A stretch of DNA of 8,134 nucleotides, taken from assembly GCA_019308145.1 (NCBI GenBank), contig JAFDIG010000194.1:1-8134 (forward strand). The letters are read 5' to 3'. Under the pieces are notes generated by a model. It saw only the letters and a program-made list of their open reading frames with translations, had not been told where the DNA came from and did no database searches. Origin of the DNA: Deltaproteobacteria bacterium. GTDB lineage: Bacteria > Desulfobacterota > JAFDIG01. Shown piece by piece: positions 1-5,567 of this stretch; position 1 is the stretch's first letter; each line of letters starts with the position of its first letter. Made by a program: the position numbers and the translations under genes.

Positions 1-180
1 TAAATTTCTATATTCCTTCCATAAAATTCCAACAACTAACACAATTAAACCCAAAATAATCAATTCTAAAAAAGCCATACCTCCTCCAAACAGATCCGGA
101 AGGGGAGGACCAGGAGCACAACCTGCTAAAGCTGAAATTGATACCTCTACTATTAAAATGCTCAAAATAAACTTTTTCAT
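1..180 (-). CDS. Small lipoprotein with a transmembrane helix (partial, runs off left edge)
   Basis: The reading frame starts at the ATG at 180-178 and is open for all 60 codons to the window edge, so the C-terminus is missing. Residues 1-20 look like a type II signal peptide: MKK, then a hydrophobic stretch, then the lipobox L18-A19-G20-C21, so Cys21 would be lipidated. The hydrophobic core contains one acidic residue (E12), which is unusual. After a Pro/Gly-rich spacer (APGPPLPDLFGGG) comes a second hydrophobic segment, about residues 35-53, followed by WKEYRN, which looks like a membrane span with charged residues on one side. A purine-rich ribosome binding site (AAAAGG) lies nine bases before the ATG. 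It lies downstream of, and on the same strand as, the two-component operon, but 228 bases away, so it may have its own promoter. I do not recognise the family. A membrane-anchored envelope protein is inferred from topology alone. Confidence 0.72.
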   Translation of the reverse strand, partial: MKKFILSILIVEVSISALAGCAPGPPLPDLFGGGMAFLELIILGLIVLVVGILWKEYRNL

Positions 181-247
181 AAAAAATTACCTTTTCCCCT
201 CATGCCTGACAAGTAAATAAAGATAAAAAATTAAATAGTTTCATCGC

Positions 248-258
248 TTTACATTACC
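248..258. repeat. TTTACATTACC motif, copy 1, upstream of the lipoprotein gene
   Basis: The 11-base sequence TTTACATTACC (GGTAATGTAAA on the minus strand) occurs here, about 70 bases before the lipoprotein ATG, and again at 2864-2874. A shorter match, TTTACATT, is at 2602-2609 just upstream of the response-regulator gene. It resembles a half-site of the 2709-2723 dyad (TTGTAAA). A shared regulator of the lipoprotein and two-component genes is possible but unproven. Confidence 0.3.
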
Positions 259-305
259 CTAAGTTTAGTTTCAATATAGCAATCAATTATTAAGAGGTAC
301 TTAAG

Positions 306-332
306 AAAAAATTAAAAAAAGATTAATTTTTT
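306..332. repeat. Perfect 10-bp AT-only inverted repeat downstream of the histidine kinase gene
   Basis: AAAAAATTAA (306-315) and TTAATTTTTT (323-332) are perfect reverse complements around a 7-base loop. It lies about 76 bases past the kinase stop codon. On the minus-strand transcript it would form a weak A-U stem ending in a U run. It could help 3' end formation of the two-component mRNA, but the stem has no G-C pair, so it is not a typical intrinsic terminator. A chance AT-rich structure is also possible. Confidence 0.3.
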
Positions 333-408
333 GTTTCAAATTATTTAATATGAGATAAGCTTATACTGTAGATTGGAAGGATTAAATGTAGATAGATGGC
401 AAATCAAT

Positions 409-1860
409 TTAGGTTAAAGGTAAATTGAATTTGATAGTAGTTCCCTTACCCAACTGGCTTTTTGCTTCAACATAGCCACTGTGAGCTTCTACCATAGCCT
501 TTACTAAAGAAAGTCCAAGGCCTGCGCCTTTGTTCCCCTTTCTATCAGAACTTTTTCCTTGATAAAATGGCTCAAATATATGAGGAATATCCTCAGGTGC
601 AATACCTTCTCCATCATCTGATACCCATATTTCTACTTCGTCAGGAACAAGTCTCCACCCAAGGATAATATTACCCCCTTCTTCAGTATGCTGTACAGCA
701 TTGTAAATGAGATTGAATAGAATTTGGCTTAATATATTGGCATCGGCTTTCACATAAACAAAAGGACCTTTTTTCAATACAACATTTCGATCTAATGCCA
801 GAAGTTTTGCCTGTTGAATAAAATCGTCGAAAAATTCATTGAGGTTTAGAAGCTTTTTCTGAATATTTGATGAACTGTCAAGCCTACTTAGACCAAGAAG
901 TTGCTCACAAAGACGGATAAGACGAGTAACTTCTTGATACATTCCCCTAGACAATTTGGCAACAGCAGAGGGATCATCTTGAGAACCTCTAAGCAAAACT
1001 TCTAATGAACCTTGAAGAGCGGTAAGGGGCGTTCGTAATTCATGAGCCGCATTTGCGACAAAGCGTCGTTGCGACTCAAATATAGCTTCAATACGAGCGA
1101 CCATGTTATTAAAAGCTCCTGCAAGCATACCAATCTCATCATGATAATATGAAAAGTTAACCCGTTGACTCAAATCACCCTTTGAAATATCTTGACATAT
1201 ATTTACCATTTTTCTCAGGTTTTTAAGGGCTGAGGATATCAAGATAAACCCTAATCCTCCTCCAGCCATCAAAGTAATAGCCGCTACTAATATCAGCATC
1301 ATACCGTGTTTAAAAAGAATCTGGCTAATAGGAGACAAAGATGTGCTTATTTGTGCTACCCCAAGGATTTTCCTACTTACAGGAGTCGCTCTAAGGGGAA
1401 TTAAAAGCACTAAGGTAGGCTCATTGTTTACAACAGTTTGGTAATTAACCTCATTTTCTCCTGCCAGCGCACGCGAATAGTAATATGAGTTAGGAGAAGG
1501 AGGTAGTGGCTCTTCTGGGAGCCGTTTACCTGTTGCCAATATTTTTCCATTCTTGTCCAGTATTATAGCCACTGTGTTACGAGAAGTAAGATCATATGCT
1601 AAGGGTTTGGCAATCTTTGCCAGGCTAAAAGATTCGGATACACTGGGAAGAACTTTGCCTTGATCGCTTTTAGAATATAGCCAGTGTTCTATTACTGGCT
1701 TTGCTTGAGCTCTAAGATGGTTGGCAGTATTATAAAAAAGCAAATGCCAGACATTCCAATAAGAATGTATGCCTACCACACAAATAGATAAAGTAAGTAA
1801 CCCTACATACAGTAGACTTAAACGTGCACGCAAAGAGAATTTATTCCATATCTTAAGCAT
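409..1860 (-). CDS. HAMP-domain sensor histidine kinase of a two-component system
   Basis: Inner-membrane sensor kinase that should autophosphorylate on a histidine and pass the phosphate to the regulator encoded just upstream. In the 483-residue product, TM1 is about residues 13-33. An extracytoplasmic sensor region follows at about 34-185, with a PAS/Cache-like pattern (VAIILDKNGKILATG near 97-111), and TM2 is about 186-208. A HAMP linker (about 206-260) leads to the HisKA H-box AHELRTPLTAL with His273. The HATPase_c domain has an N-box (N383, N387), G1 motif DDGEG (415-419), F-box FEPFYQG (429-435) and G2 motif GAGLGL (445-450). No catalytic residue is missing. I chose the ATG at 1860 because it overlaps the regulator stop codon as TAATG and has GGAG five bases upstream; a GTG at 1866 would have no room for that site. 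The signal sensed is unknown; similarity to metal or envelope-stress kinases is only a general family resemblance. Confidence 0.95.
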   Translation of the reverse strand: MLKIWNKFSLRARLSLLYVGLLTLSICVVGIHSYWNVWHLLFYNTANHLRAQAKPVIEHWLYSKSDQGKVLPSVSESFSLAKIAKPLAYDLTSRNTVAIILDKNGKILATGKRLPEEPLPPSPNSYYYSRALAGENEVNYQTVVNNEPTLVLLIPLRATPVSRKILGVAQISTSLSPISQILFKHGMMLILVAAITLMAGGGLGFILISSALKNLRKMVNICQDISKGDLSQRVNFSYYHDEIGMLAGAFNNMVARIEAIFESQRRFVANAAHELRTPLTALQGSLEVLLRGSQDDPSAVAKLSRGMYQEVTRLIRLCEQLLGLSRLDSSSNIQKKLLNLNEFFDDFIQQAKLLALDRNVVLKKGPFVYVKADANILSQILFNLIYNAVQHTEEGGNIILGWRLVPDEVEIWVSDDGEGIAPEDIPHIFEPFYQGKSSDRKGNKGAGLGLSLVKAMVEAHSGYVEAKSQLGKGTTIKFNLPLT

Positions 1861-2555
1861 TAGCACTCCGGGTAAAAAGCATAACCCACTCCGTAGTGGG
1901 TACGTATAAGATGGGGAGGTCTATCACCTATCTTATCTCTAAGATGGCTCACATGTACATCAATAACATTGGTTTCACCAATATAGTTATAGCCCAGAAC
2001 TCGGTTTATCAACGTTTCTCTAGTAAAAACACGGCGGGGGTGCTTCATAAATAGTTCAAGAAGTGAAAATTCTGTGGGTGTAAGATATATCAATTCACCT
2101 GCTTTGGTAACCTCACGTGTTTCTAAATCAAGAACTATATCGCCAGCATAGAGTTTTGTGTTTTCAACTTTTCGCCCACTTCTACGTAATTGAGCGCGAA
2201 TCCTGGCAAGTAGCTCCTCAAAACTAAAAGGTTTTGTTATATAGTCGTCTGCACCTATATCAAGACCTTTCACACGATCTGAAACCTCTTTTTTAGCGGT
2301 GAGCATGATAATGGGAATAGAAAGGTTTCTATTACGAAATTTTTGGCAAAGTTCAAACCCATCAATATCTGGGAGCATAATATCAAGGATAATAAGGTCA
2401 AACTCCTTTTCTTTGATGTAATCAAGCGCGGTCTTCCCATCCTTTGCTATAACTACCTTATAACCTTCATAACTAAGACCGATTCTTAAAAAGTCGGCTA
2501 TGGTAGATTCATCTTCTATAATTAATATATCCGCATTACCAGACATACCACACAC
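1860..2555 (-). CDS. OmpR/PhoB-family response regulator
   Basis: DNA-binding response regulator, partner of the downstream kinase. The N-terminal receiver domain (about residues 8-122) has the acidic pair E14/D15, phospho-acceptor Asp58 in IILDIMLPD, Thr86 (IIMLTA) and Lys108 (ITKPF), so phosphorylation chemistry should be intact. The C-terminal winged-helix domain (about 134-229) carries the usual LTPTEFSLLELF and NVIDVHVSHLRDKI recognition-helix patterns and the wing RTHYGVGYAF, as in OmpR/PhoB proteins. The 231-residue length is normal. The start is taken as GTG at 2555 because AGGTGG (2568-2563) sits seven bases before it; the in-frame ATG at 2546 lies 16 bases away, although it begins the protein where homologues usually do (MSGNADILIIEDE). 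The stop codon overlaps the kinase ATG by one base, implying translational coupling. Its target genes are unknown; repeats and dyads in its own upstream region are candidate autoregulatory sites. Confidence 0.95.
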   Translation of the reverse strand: MCGMSGNADILIIEDESTIADFLRIGLSYEGYKVVIAKDGKTALDYIKEKEFDLIILDIMLPDIDGFELCQKFRNRNLSIPIIMLTAKKEVSDRVKGLDIGADDYITKPFSFEELLARIRAQLRRSGRKVENTKLYAGDIVLDLETREVTKAGELIYLTPTEFSLLELFMKHPRRVFTRETLINRVLGYNYIGETNVIDVHVSHLRDKIGDRPPHLIRTHYGVGYAFYPEC

Positions 2556-2632
2556 ACATTGTCCACCTGGTTAATTATTTGCTGGCCTGCTAAATTGTTT
2601 CTTTACATTCTGCCATAAATACTCGTCTACCG

Positions 2633-2673
2633 TGAATTTTAACTGAACAAAATACCTTTGGCCTGAATTTTAA
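2633..2673. repeat. Direct repeat TGAATTTTAA, two copies 31 bases apart
   Basis: Copies at 2633-2642 and 2664-2673 are identical on the plus strand (TTAAAATTCA on the minus strand). The 31-base start-to-start distance is close to three turns of B-DNA, so proteins on both copies would face the same side. Both lie downstream of the proximal leftward -10 element, in the leader of the two-component mRNA. OmpR-family regulators commonly bind direct repeats, so autoregulation is a reasonable inference, but these are AT-rich and could be coincidental. Confidence 0.35.
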
Positions 2674-2686
2674 GCTAAAATTGATC

Positions 2687-2715
2687 AGTATAAAGGACTC
2701 CTCTAATGTTGTAAA
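2687..2715 (-). promoter_or_regulatory. Proximal sigma-70-like promoter for the two-component operon
   Basis: On the minus strand, TTTACA (2715-2710, five of six matches to TTGACA) is followed by a 17-base spacer and TATACT (2692-2687, five of six to TATAAT). The predicted start of transcription is near 2680, giving a leader of about 125 bases before the regulator GTG. The -35 hexamer lies inside a perfect 15-base dyad, which suggests the promoter is controlled by a bound protein. Confidence 0.55.
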
Positions 2716-2723
2716 GTTTACAA
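2709..2723. promoter_or_regulatory. Operator-like perfect dyad TTGTAAAGTTTACAA
   Basis: Seven-base arms (TTGTAAA/TTTACAA) flank a single central base with no mismatch. The dyad covers the -35 hexamer of the proximal leftward promoter and a few bases upstream, where a repressor would block polymerase or an activator would touch it. The size and symmetry suit a dimeric regulator. I cannot match it confidently to a known family, and OmpR-type proteins usually prefer direct repeats, so the binder may not be the adjacent regulator. Confidence 0.45.
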
Positions 2724-2863
2724 ACAAAAATGTTACTCAAGCGTTGCTCACAAATTGAAAACAATAACAACCGTTTAAAAATAAAATGGTGCAAGATCAA
2801 ACCTAAAAGCAGATGTAAGTGGCAACTATATTTTAAATATGAGCTCAAACCAGCCCTTCTGAA

Positions 2864-2874
2864 TTTACATTACC
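2864..2874. repeat. TTTACATTACC motif, copy 2, in the divergent intergenic region
   Basis: Identical to the 11 bases at 248-258. It lies about 50 bases downstream of the predicted start of the distal leftward promoter. Both copies are in the same orientation relative to the minus-strand genes. In AT-rich DNA one shared 11-mer can occur by chance. Confidence 0.28.
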
Positions 2875-2897
2875 TCTCCGAGAAGAAATATTCATCT

Positions 2898-2918
2898 CTC
2901 GAAGTGTACTCACTTGAG
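2898..2918 (-). other. Stem-loop at the predicted 5' end of the distal leftward transcript
   Basis: CTC plus AAGTG (2898-2900 and 2902-2906) pairs with CACTTGAG (2911-2918), leaving one bulged base (2901) and a four-base loop, TACT. The stem has eight base pairs. It begins about seven bases after the predicted start of the leftward transcript from the promoter at 2960-2932, where such hairpins can protect an mRNA 5' end. There is no U run after it on either strand, so it is unlikely to be a terminator. Confidence 0.35.
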
Positions 2919-2931
2919 CTTATTAATATTC

Positions 2932-2960
2932 AATATAAGAGCTTACAAGTATTATGTCAA
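2932..2960 (-). promoter_or_regulatory. Strong distal sigma-70-like promoter reading toward the two-component operon
   Basis: On the minus strand, TTGACA (2960-2955) is a perfect -35 hexamer, followed by a 17-base spacer and TATATT (2937-2932, five of six). It is the best consensus promoter seen in the window. The predicted start is near 2925, about 370 bases upstream of the response-regulator start. It would produce either a long-leader mRNA for the two-component system or a separate short transcript; no good reading frame follows it before the regulator gene. Confidence 0.55.
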
Positions 2961-2985
2961 ATCCTCAAAAATATACCCCCCTTCT

Positions 2986-3014
2986 TTGACTTATTGCCAT
3001 TTTAATGGTATATA
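2986..3014 (+). promoter_or_regulatory. Candidate upstream promoter of the gyrA operon, with a dyad in the spacer
   Basis: TTGACT (2986-2991, five of six), a 17-base spacer and TATATA (3009-3014, four of six) would start transcription near 3021, about 120 bases before the gyrA ATG. The spacer holds a perfect dyad, CCATT-TT-AATGG (2997-3008). A dyad between -35 and -10 is a possible repressor site or a supercoiling-sensitive element. The -35 is 25 bases from the -35 of the distal leftward promoter, so the two are back to back. Confidence 0.45.
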
Positions 3015-3070
3015 TAAAAATAATAAAGATATAAAATCTAACTAAAGCTAACCACTCATAGCTTATTGAT

Positions 3071-3100
3071 TTGTCCTATTTCTTATTAAAATCATAAAAT
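3071..3100 (+). promoter_or_regulatory. Candidate proximal promoter of the gyrA operon
   Basis: TTGTCC (3071-3076, four of six), an 18-base spacer and TAAAAT (3095-3100, five of six). Transcription would begin near 3107, leaving a leader of about 36 bases that carries the gyrA ribosome binding site. It is weaker than the candidate at 2986-3014, and in AT-rich DNA such matches arise by chance. Confidence 0.35.
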
Positions 3101-3104
3101 TTTT

Positions 3105-3120
3105 AGCCATTTATTTGGCT
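3105..3120 (+). other. Small inverted repeat just upstream of gyrA
   Basis: AGCCA (3105-3109) and TGGCT (3116-3120) are perfect five-base arms around TTTATT. It precedes the AAGGA ribosome binding site (3128-3132). The short stem would sit at the 5' end of the mRNA from the proximal promoter, or could be an operator-like dyad. Function is not established. Confidence 0.25.
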
Positions 3121-3142
3121 TTATAGAAAGGAAAGATAGAAA

Positions 3143-3529
3143 ATGGCTCAACTGATACCGGTTAATATAGAAGAGGAGATGAAAAGCTCTTATCTGGATT
3201 ATGCAATGAGCGTAATCATAGGAAGAGCTATCCCTGATGTTAGAGATGGTTTAAAACCAGTTCACCGTAGAATCTTATATGCTATGAAGGAGTTAGGTAA
3301 CGACTGGAACAAACCTTATAAAAAATCCGCAAGGGTTGTTGGGGATGTAATAGGAAAATATCACCCTCATGGTGATACAGCAGTATATGAATCTATTGTA
3401 AGAATGGCTCAGGATTTCTCTACACGATATCCATTAATTGATGGGCAAGGTAATTTTGGATCAATAGATGGAGAACCCACCTGCTGCTATGAGATATACA
3501 GAAGTAAGACTTTCCCGCTTTGCTCATGA
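3143..3529 (+). CDS. gyrA: DNA gyrase subunit A, 5' part up to the frameshift
   Basis: GyrA is the DNA breakage-reunion subunit of gyrase, which with GyrB introduces negative supercoils using ATP. The frame starts at ATG 3143, ten bases after AAGGA, and matches the conserved GyrA N-terminus: VNIEEEMKSSYLDYAMSV, then RAIPDVRDGLKPVHRR, then the winged-helix quinolone-resistance region HPHGDTAVYESIVRMAQ. At the positions equivalent to E. coli Ser83 and Asp87 it has Thr79 and Glu83, both known natural variants. Identity is clear through IDG at residues 108-110; after that the frame reads non-homologous residues and ends at TGA 3527-3529, giving a 128-residue product without the catalytic tyrosine. 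The rest of the gene continues in the next frame (3468-5567). The whole gene spans 3143-5567 and would encode 807 residues if one base were removed. It heads the likely operon with gpsA and the sigma-54 activator. Confidence 0.93.
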   Translation: MAQLIPVNIEEEMKSSYLDYAMSVIIGRAIPDVRDGLKPVHRRILYAMKELGNDWNKPYKKSARVVGDVIGKYHPHGDTAVYESIVRMAQDFSTRYPLIDGQGNFGSIDGEPTCCYEIYRSKTFPLCS

Positions 3530-5567
3530 ACTTTTAGCTGAACTCAATTATGATACAGTAGATTTTATCCCAAACTATGATGAATCAGATCAAGAACCAG
3601 TTGTTTTACCTGCAAGACTCCCTAATCTAATGGTAAACGGCTCCTCAGGGATAGCAGTTGGAATGGCGACAAACATTCCCCCTCATAATCTTACAGAGGT
3701 TATTGATGGTGTGATCGCTTTAATAGAAAATCCAGAGCTTAGTGTTGAAGAACTTATGCAAATTATTCCAGGCCCTGACTTTCCAACAGCAGGTTATATC
3801 TATGGAAGTGAAGGTATAAAGCAGGCATATAAAACAGGCAAAGGCATAATTCAATTAAGAGCAAGAGCATATATTGAGAAAGATGAAAAAAGAGGAAAAG
3901 AAAGCATTATAATTACAGAAATCCCTTATATGGTAAATAAGGCAAAGCTTATTGAAAAAATTGCTGAACTTGTTTCATCAAAAAAGCTCGAAGGTATAGC
4001 AGATTTAAGAGATGAATCAAATAAAGAAGGAATACGTATAGTAATTGAACTCAAAAAGAATGAAATTGCTCAGGCAATATTAAACTATCTTTATAAACAT
4101 ACACAAATGCAAATCTCCTTTGGGATAATCCTTTTAGCAATAGTGAACAACAGGCCTGTTATATTAAATCTAAAGGATATGCTCTTTCATTTTATACAGT
4201 TCCGTGAAGAAGTAATAACCAGAAAAAGCCGCTTTGAGTTAAAAAAGGCTGAAGAAAGAGCGCATATATTAGAAGGTTTTAAAAAGGCTCTTGATCATAT
4301 AGATGAGATCATCTCCTTGATAAAAAAATCACCATCCCCTATGGAAGCCCGCAAGAGATTAAAAGATAGATTTTCTTTTTCTGATCAACAAGCCCAAGCA
4401 ATTTTGGAATTAAGGCTTCAAAGGCTCACCGCTCTGGAGAGAGAAAAGATTATAGAGGAATATAAAAAACTTATCAAAGAGATTGCCCGTCTTAAGGAAC
4501 TTTTATCTAATGAAAAATTACTCCATAATCTCATCATAGAAGAGTTGACTGAAATAAAGAATATGTTTGGAGATTCCCGCCGAACAGAAATTATATATGA
4601 CACAAAAGAGATATCCATTGAAGATATGATCGCAAAAGAGGATATGGTTGTTACAATTTCACATAGAGGTTATGTGAAAAGGACTCCTGCATCACTGTAT
4701 AGAAGTCAGAGAAGAGGTGGAAAGGGCAGGTTAGGTATGAATATTAGCGAAGATGATTTTGCTGAAAAGATCTTTGTAGCATCAACACATACACAAATAC
4801 TTTTTTTCACTGAATCAGGCAAGGTATTTAAATTAAAGGTTCATGAGCTCCCACAAATAGGACCCGCATCAAGAGGTAAAGCAATCGTTAACCTTTTGAA
4901 TCTACCGGCAAATGAGAAGATATCAGCAAAATTGCCTGTCGAAGAGTTTTTAAAAGATAGATATGTAATCATGGCAACAAAAAATGGGATAGTTAAAAAA
5001 ACAGAGCTTTCCAAATTCAAAAATGTTAAACAAAATGGCGTTACCGCAATACAGATAAAAGAGGGTGATAAACTCATCTCTGCAAAACTTACAAATGGAG
5101 ATGATTATATACTTGTCGCAAGTCAAAAAGGCTTATCAGTCCACTTTCATGAGCAAGAAGTAAGATCAATGGGAAGAAATGCTCAAGGGGTAATAGGTAT
5201 AAGGCTTAAAAAAGGTGATCATCTTGTCTCCATGGAGATCACAAAGAAAGGTGCGACCGTACTTACTGTCACAGAGAATGGTTATGGTAAAAGAACAAGG
5301 GTAGATGAATACTCTGTTCATAGTAGAGGCACAAGAGGGATTATAACAATCAAAACAAACGAAAGAAATGGTGATGTTGTTGCTGTTAGGCAGCTTAATA
5401 ATGGAGATGATATACTTATCATAACAGATAGGGGGAAATTACTAAGACTTAGGGCAGACGATATTCCGATTATCAGTAGGAATACCATGGGTGTTAAACT
5501 AATAGATCTTGAGCAAGAAGAAAAGGTGGTTGATGTTGCCACCTTTGTTGAGGAGAATAACAATTAA
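3468..5567 (+). CDS. gyrA: DNA gyrase subunit A, 3' part after the frameshift
   Basis: Continuation of gyrA in the +1 frame. The open frame begins at an ATG (3468) that is not a plausible natural start: it lies inside the conserved GQGNFGSIDGD segment and has no ribosome binding site. Homology begins at PPAAMRYTE, with the catalytic tyrosine at residue 10 here (Tyr118 of the rebuilt protein). It continues through the breakage-reunion core (VNGSSGIAVGMATNIPPHNL at 56-75, IPGPDFPTAG at 100-109), the coiled-coil arm (about 255-345) and the C-terminal beta-pinwheel. The GyrA-box QRRGGKG (residues 414-420, bases 4707-4727) separates it from topoisomerase IV subunit ParC, because it is the DNA-wrapping signature. 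Later blade repeats such as VRSMGRNAQGVIGIRL are intact. There are no other stops or shifts over 2.1 kb. The 3' end overlaps the likely gpsA start by 35 bases. Confidence 0.94.
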   Translation: MENPPAAMRYTEVRLSRFAHELLAELNYDTVDFIPNYDESDQEPVVLPARLPNLMVNGSSGIAVGMATNIPPHNLTEVIDGVIALIENPELSVEELMQIIPGPDFPTAGYIYGSEGIKQAYKTGKGIIQLRARAYIEKDEKRGKESIIITEIPYMVNKAKLIEKIAELVSSKKLEGIADLRDESNKEGIRIVIELKKNEIAQAILNYLYKHTQMQISFGIILLAIVNNRPVILNLKDMLFHFIQFREEVITRKSRFELKKAEERAHILEGFKKALDHIDEIISLIKKSPSPMEARKRLKDRFSFSDQQAQAILELRLQRLTALEREKIIEEYKKLIKEIARLKELLSNEKLLHNLIIEELTEIKNMFGDSRRTEIIYDTKEISIEDMIAKEDMVVTISHRGYVKRTPASLYRSQRRGGKGRLGMNISEDDFAEKIFVASTHTQILFFTESGKVFKLKVHELPQIGPASRGKAIVNLLNLPANEKISAKLPVEEFLKDRYVIMATKNGIVKKTELSKFKNVKQNGVTAIQIKEGDKLISAKLTNGDDYILVASQKGLSVHFHEQEVRSMGRNAQGVIGIRLKKGDHLVSMEITKKGATVLTVTENGYGKRTRVDEYSVHSRGTRGIITIKTNERNGDVVAVRQLNNGDDILIITDRGKLLRLRADDIPIISRNTMGVKLIDLEQEEKVVDVATFVEENNN
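3473..3478 (+). other. gyrA: Frameshift site in gyrA (apparent one-base insertion)
   Basis: The bases GAACCC occur where homologues encode Asp-Pro before PAAMRYTE. Deleting one A (3474 or 3475) gives GGA GAC CCA CCT GCT, that is G-D-P-P-A, the standard GyrA sequence. A +1 ribosomal slip from CCC to CCA would instead give G-E-P-P-A. Restoration of the conserved Asp favours a simple inserted base, either a sequence error or a recent mutation. Confidence 0.85.

Larger units (their letters stand above)
2556..3142. other. 587-base divergent intergenic region between the two-component operon and gyrA
   Basis: No convincing coding sequence is present. A 91-codon plus-strand frame at 2730-3005 has no ribosome binding site, a low-complexity Lys/Asn-rich composition, and lies antisense to a strong leftward promoter. 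The region instead contains two leftward and two rightward promoter-like sequences, a 15-base dyad, a pair of 10-base direct repeats and several hairpins (listed separately). A further AT dyad, ATATTT-T-AAATAT, lies at 2828-2840 and a TGAGCTCA palindrome at 2840-2847. The length and density of dyads suggest a regulatory region, possibly with long leaders or a small RNA, but no known RNA family was recognised. Confidence 0.6.

Noticed and set aside
355..364. ATAAGCTTAT palindrome downstream of the kinase gene
   Set aside because: A 10-base palindrome with no loop cannot form a useful hairpin, is not followed by a U run, and is not near a promoter; chance is a sufficient explanation.
2659..2675. 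GG...GC spacing resembling a sigma-54 -24/-12 promoter
   Set aside because: The spacing between GG (2660-2661) and GC (2674-2675) is 12 bases instead of 10, and the flanking bases do not match.
2855..2902. Short minus-strand frame beginning ATG-AAT-ATT (16 codons) and an ATG-TAA start-stop after GGAGAGG
   Set aside because: Far too short, the first lacks a ribosome binding site, and the second has only two bases between the purine run and ATG. Both are consistent with chance.
2730..3005. 91-codon plus-strand reading frame before gyrA
   Set aside because: There is no ribosome binding site before the ATG, the product is a low-complexity Lys/Asn/Leu mixture with no motif, and it covers promoter and dyad elements of the intergenic region.
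5509..5532. Upstream TTG at 5509 as the gpsA start
   Set aside because: It would extend GpsA by eight more residues (MSKKKRWL) beyond an already long N-terminus, overlap gyrA further, and has no better ribosome binding site than ATG 5533.
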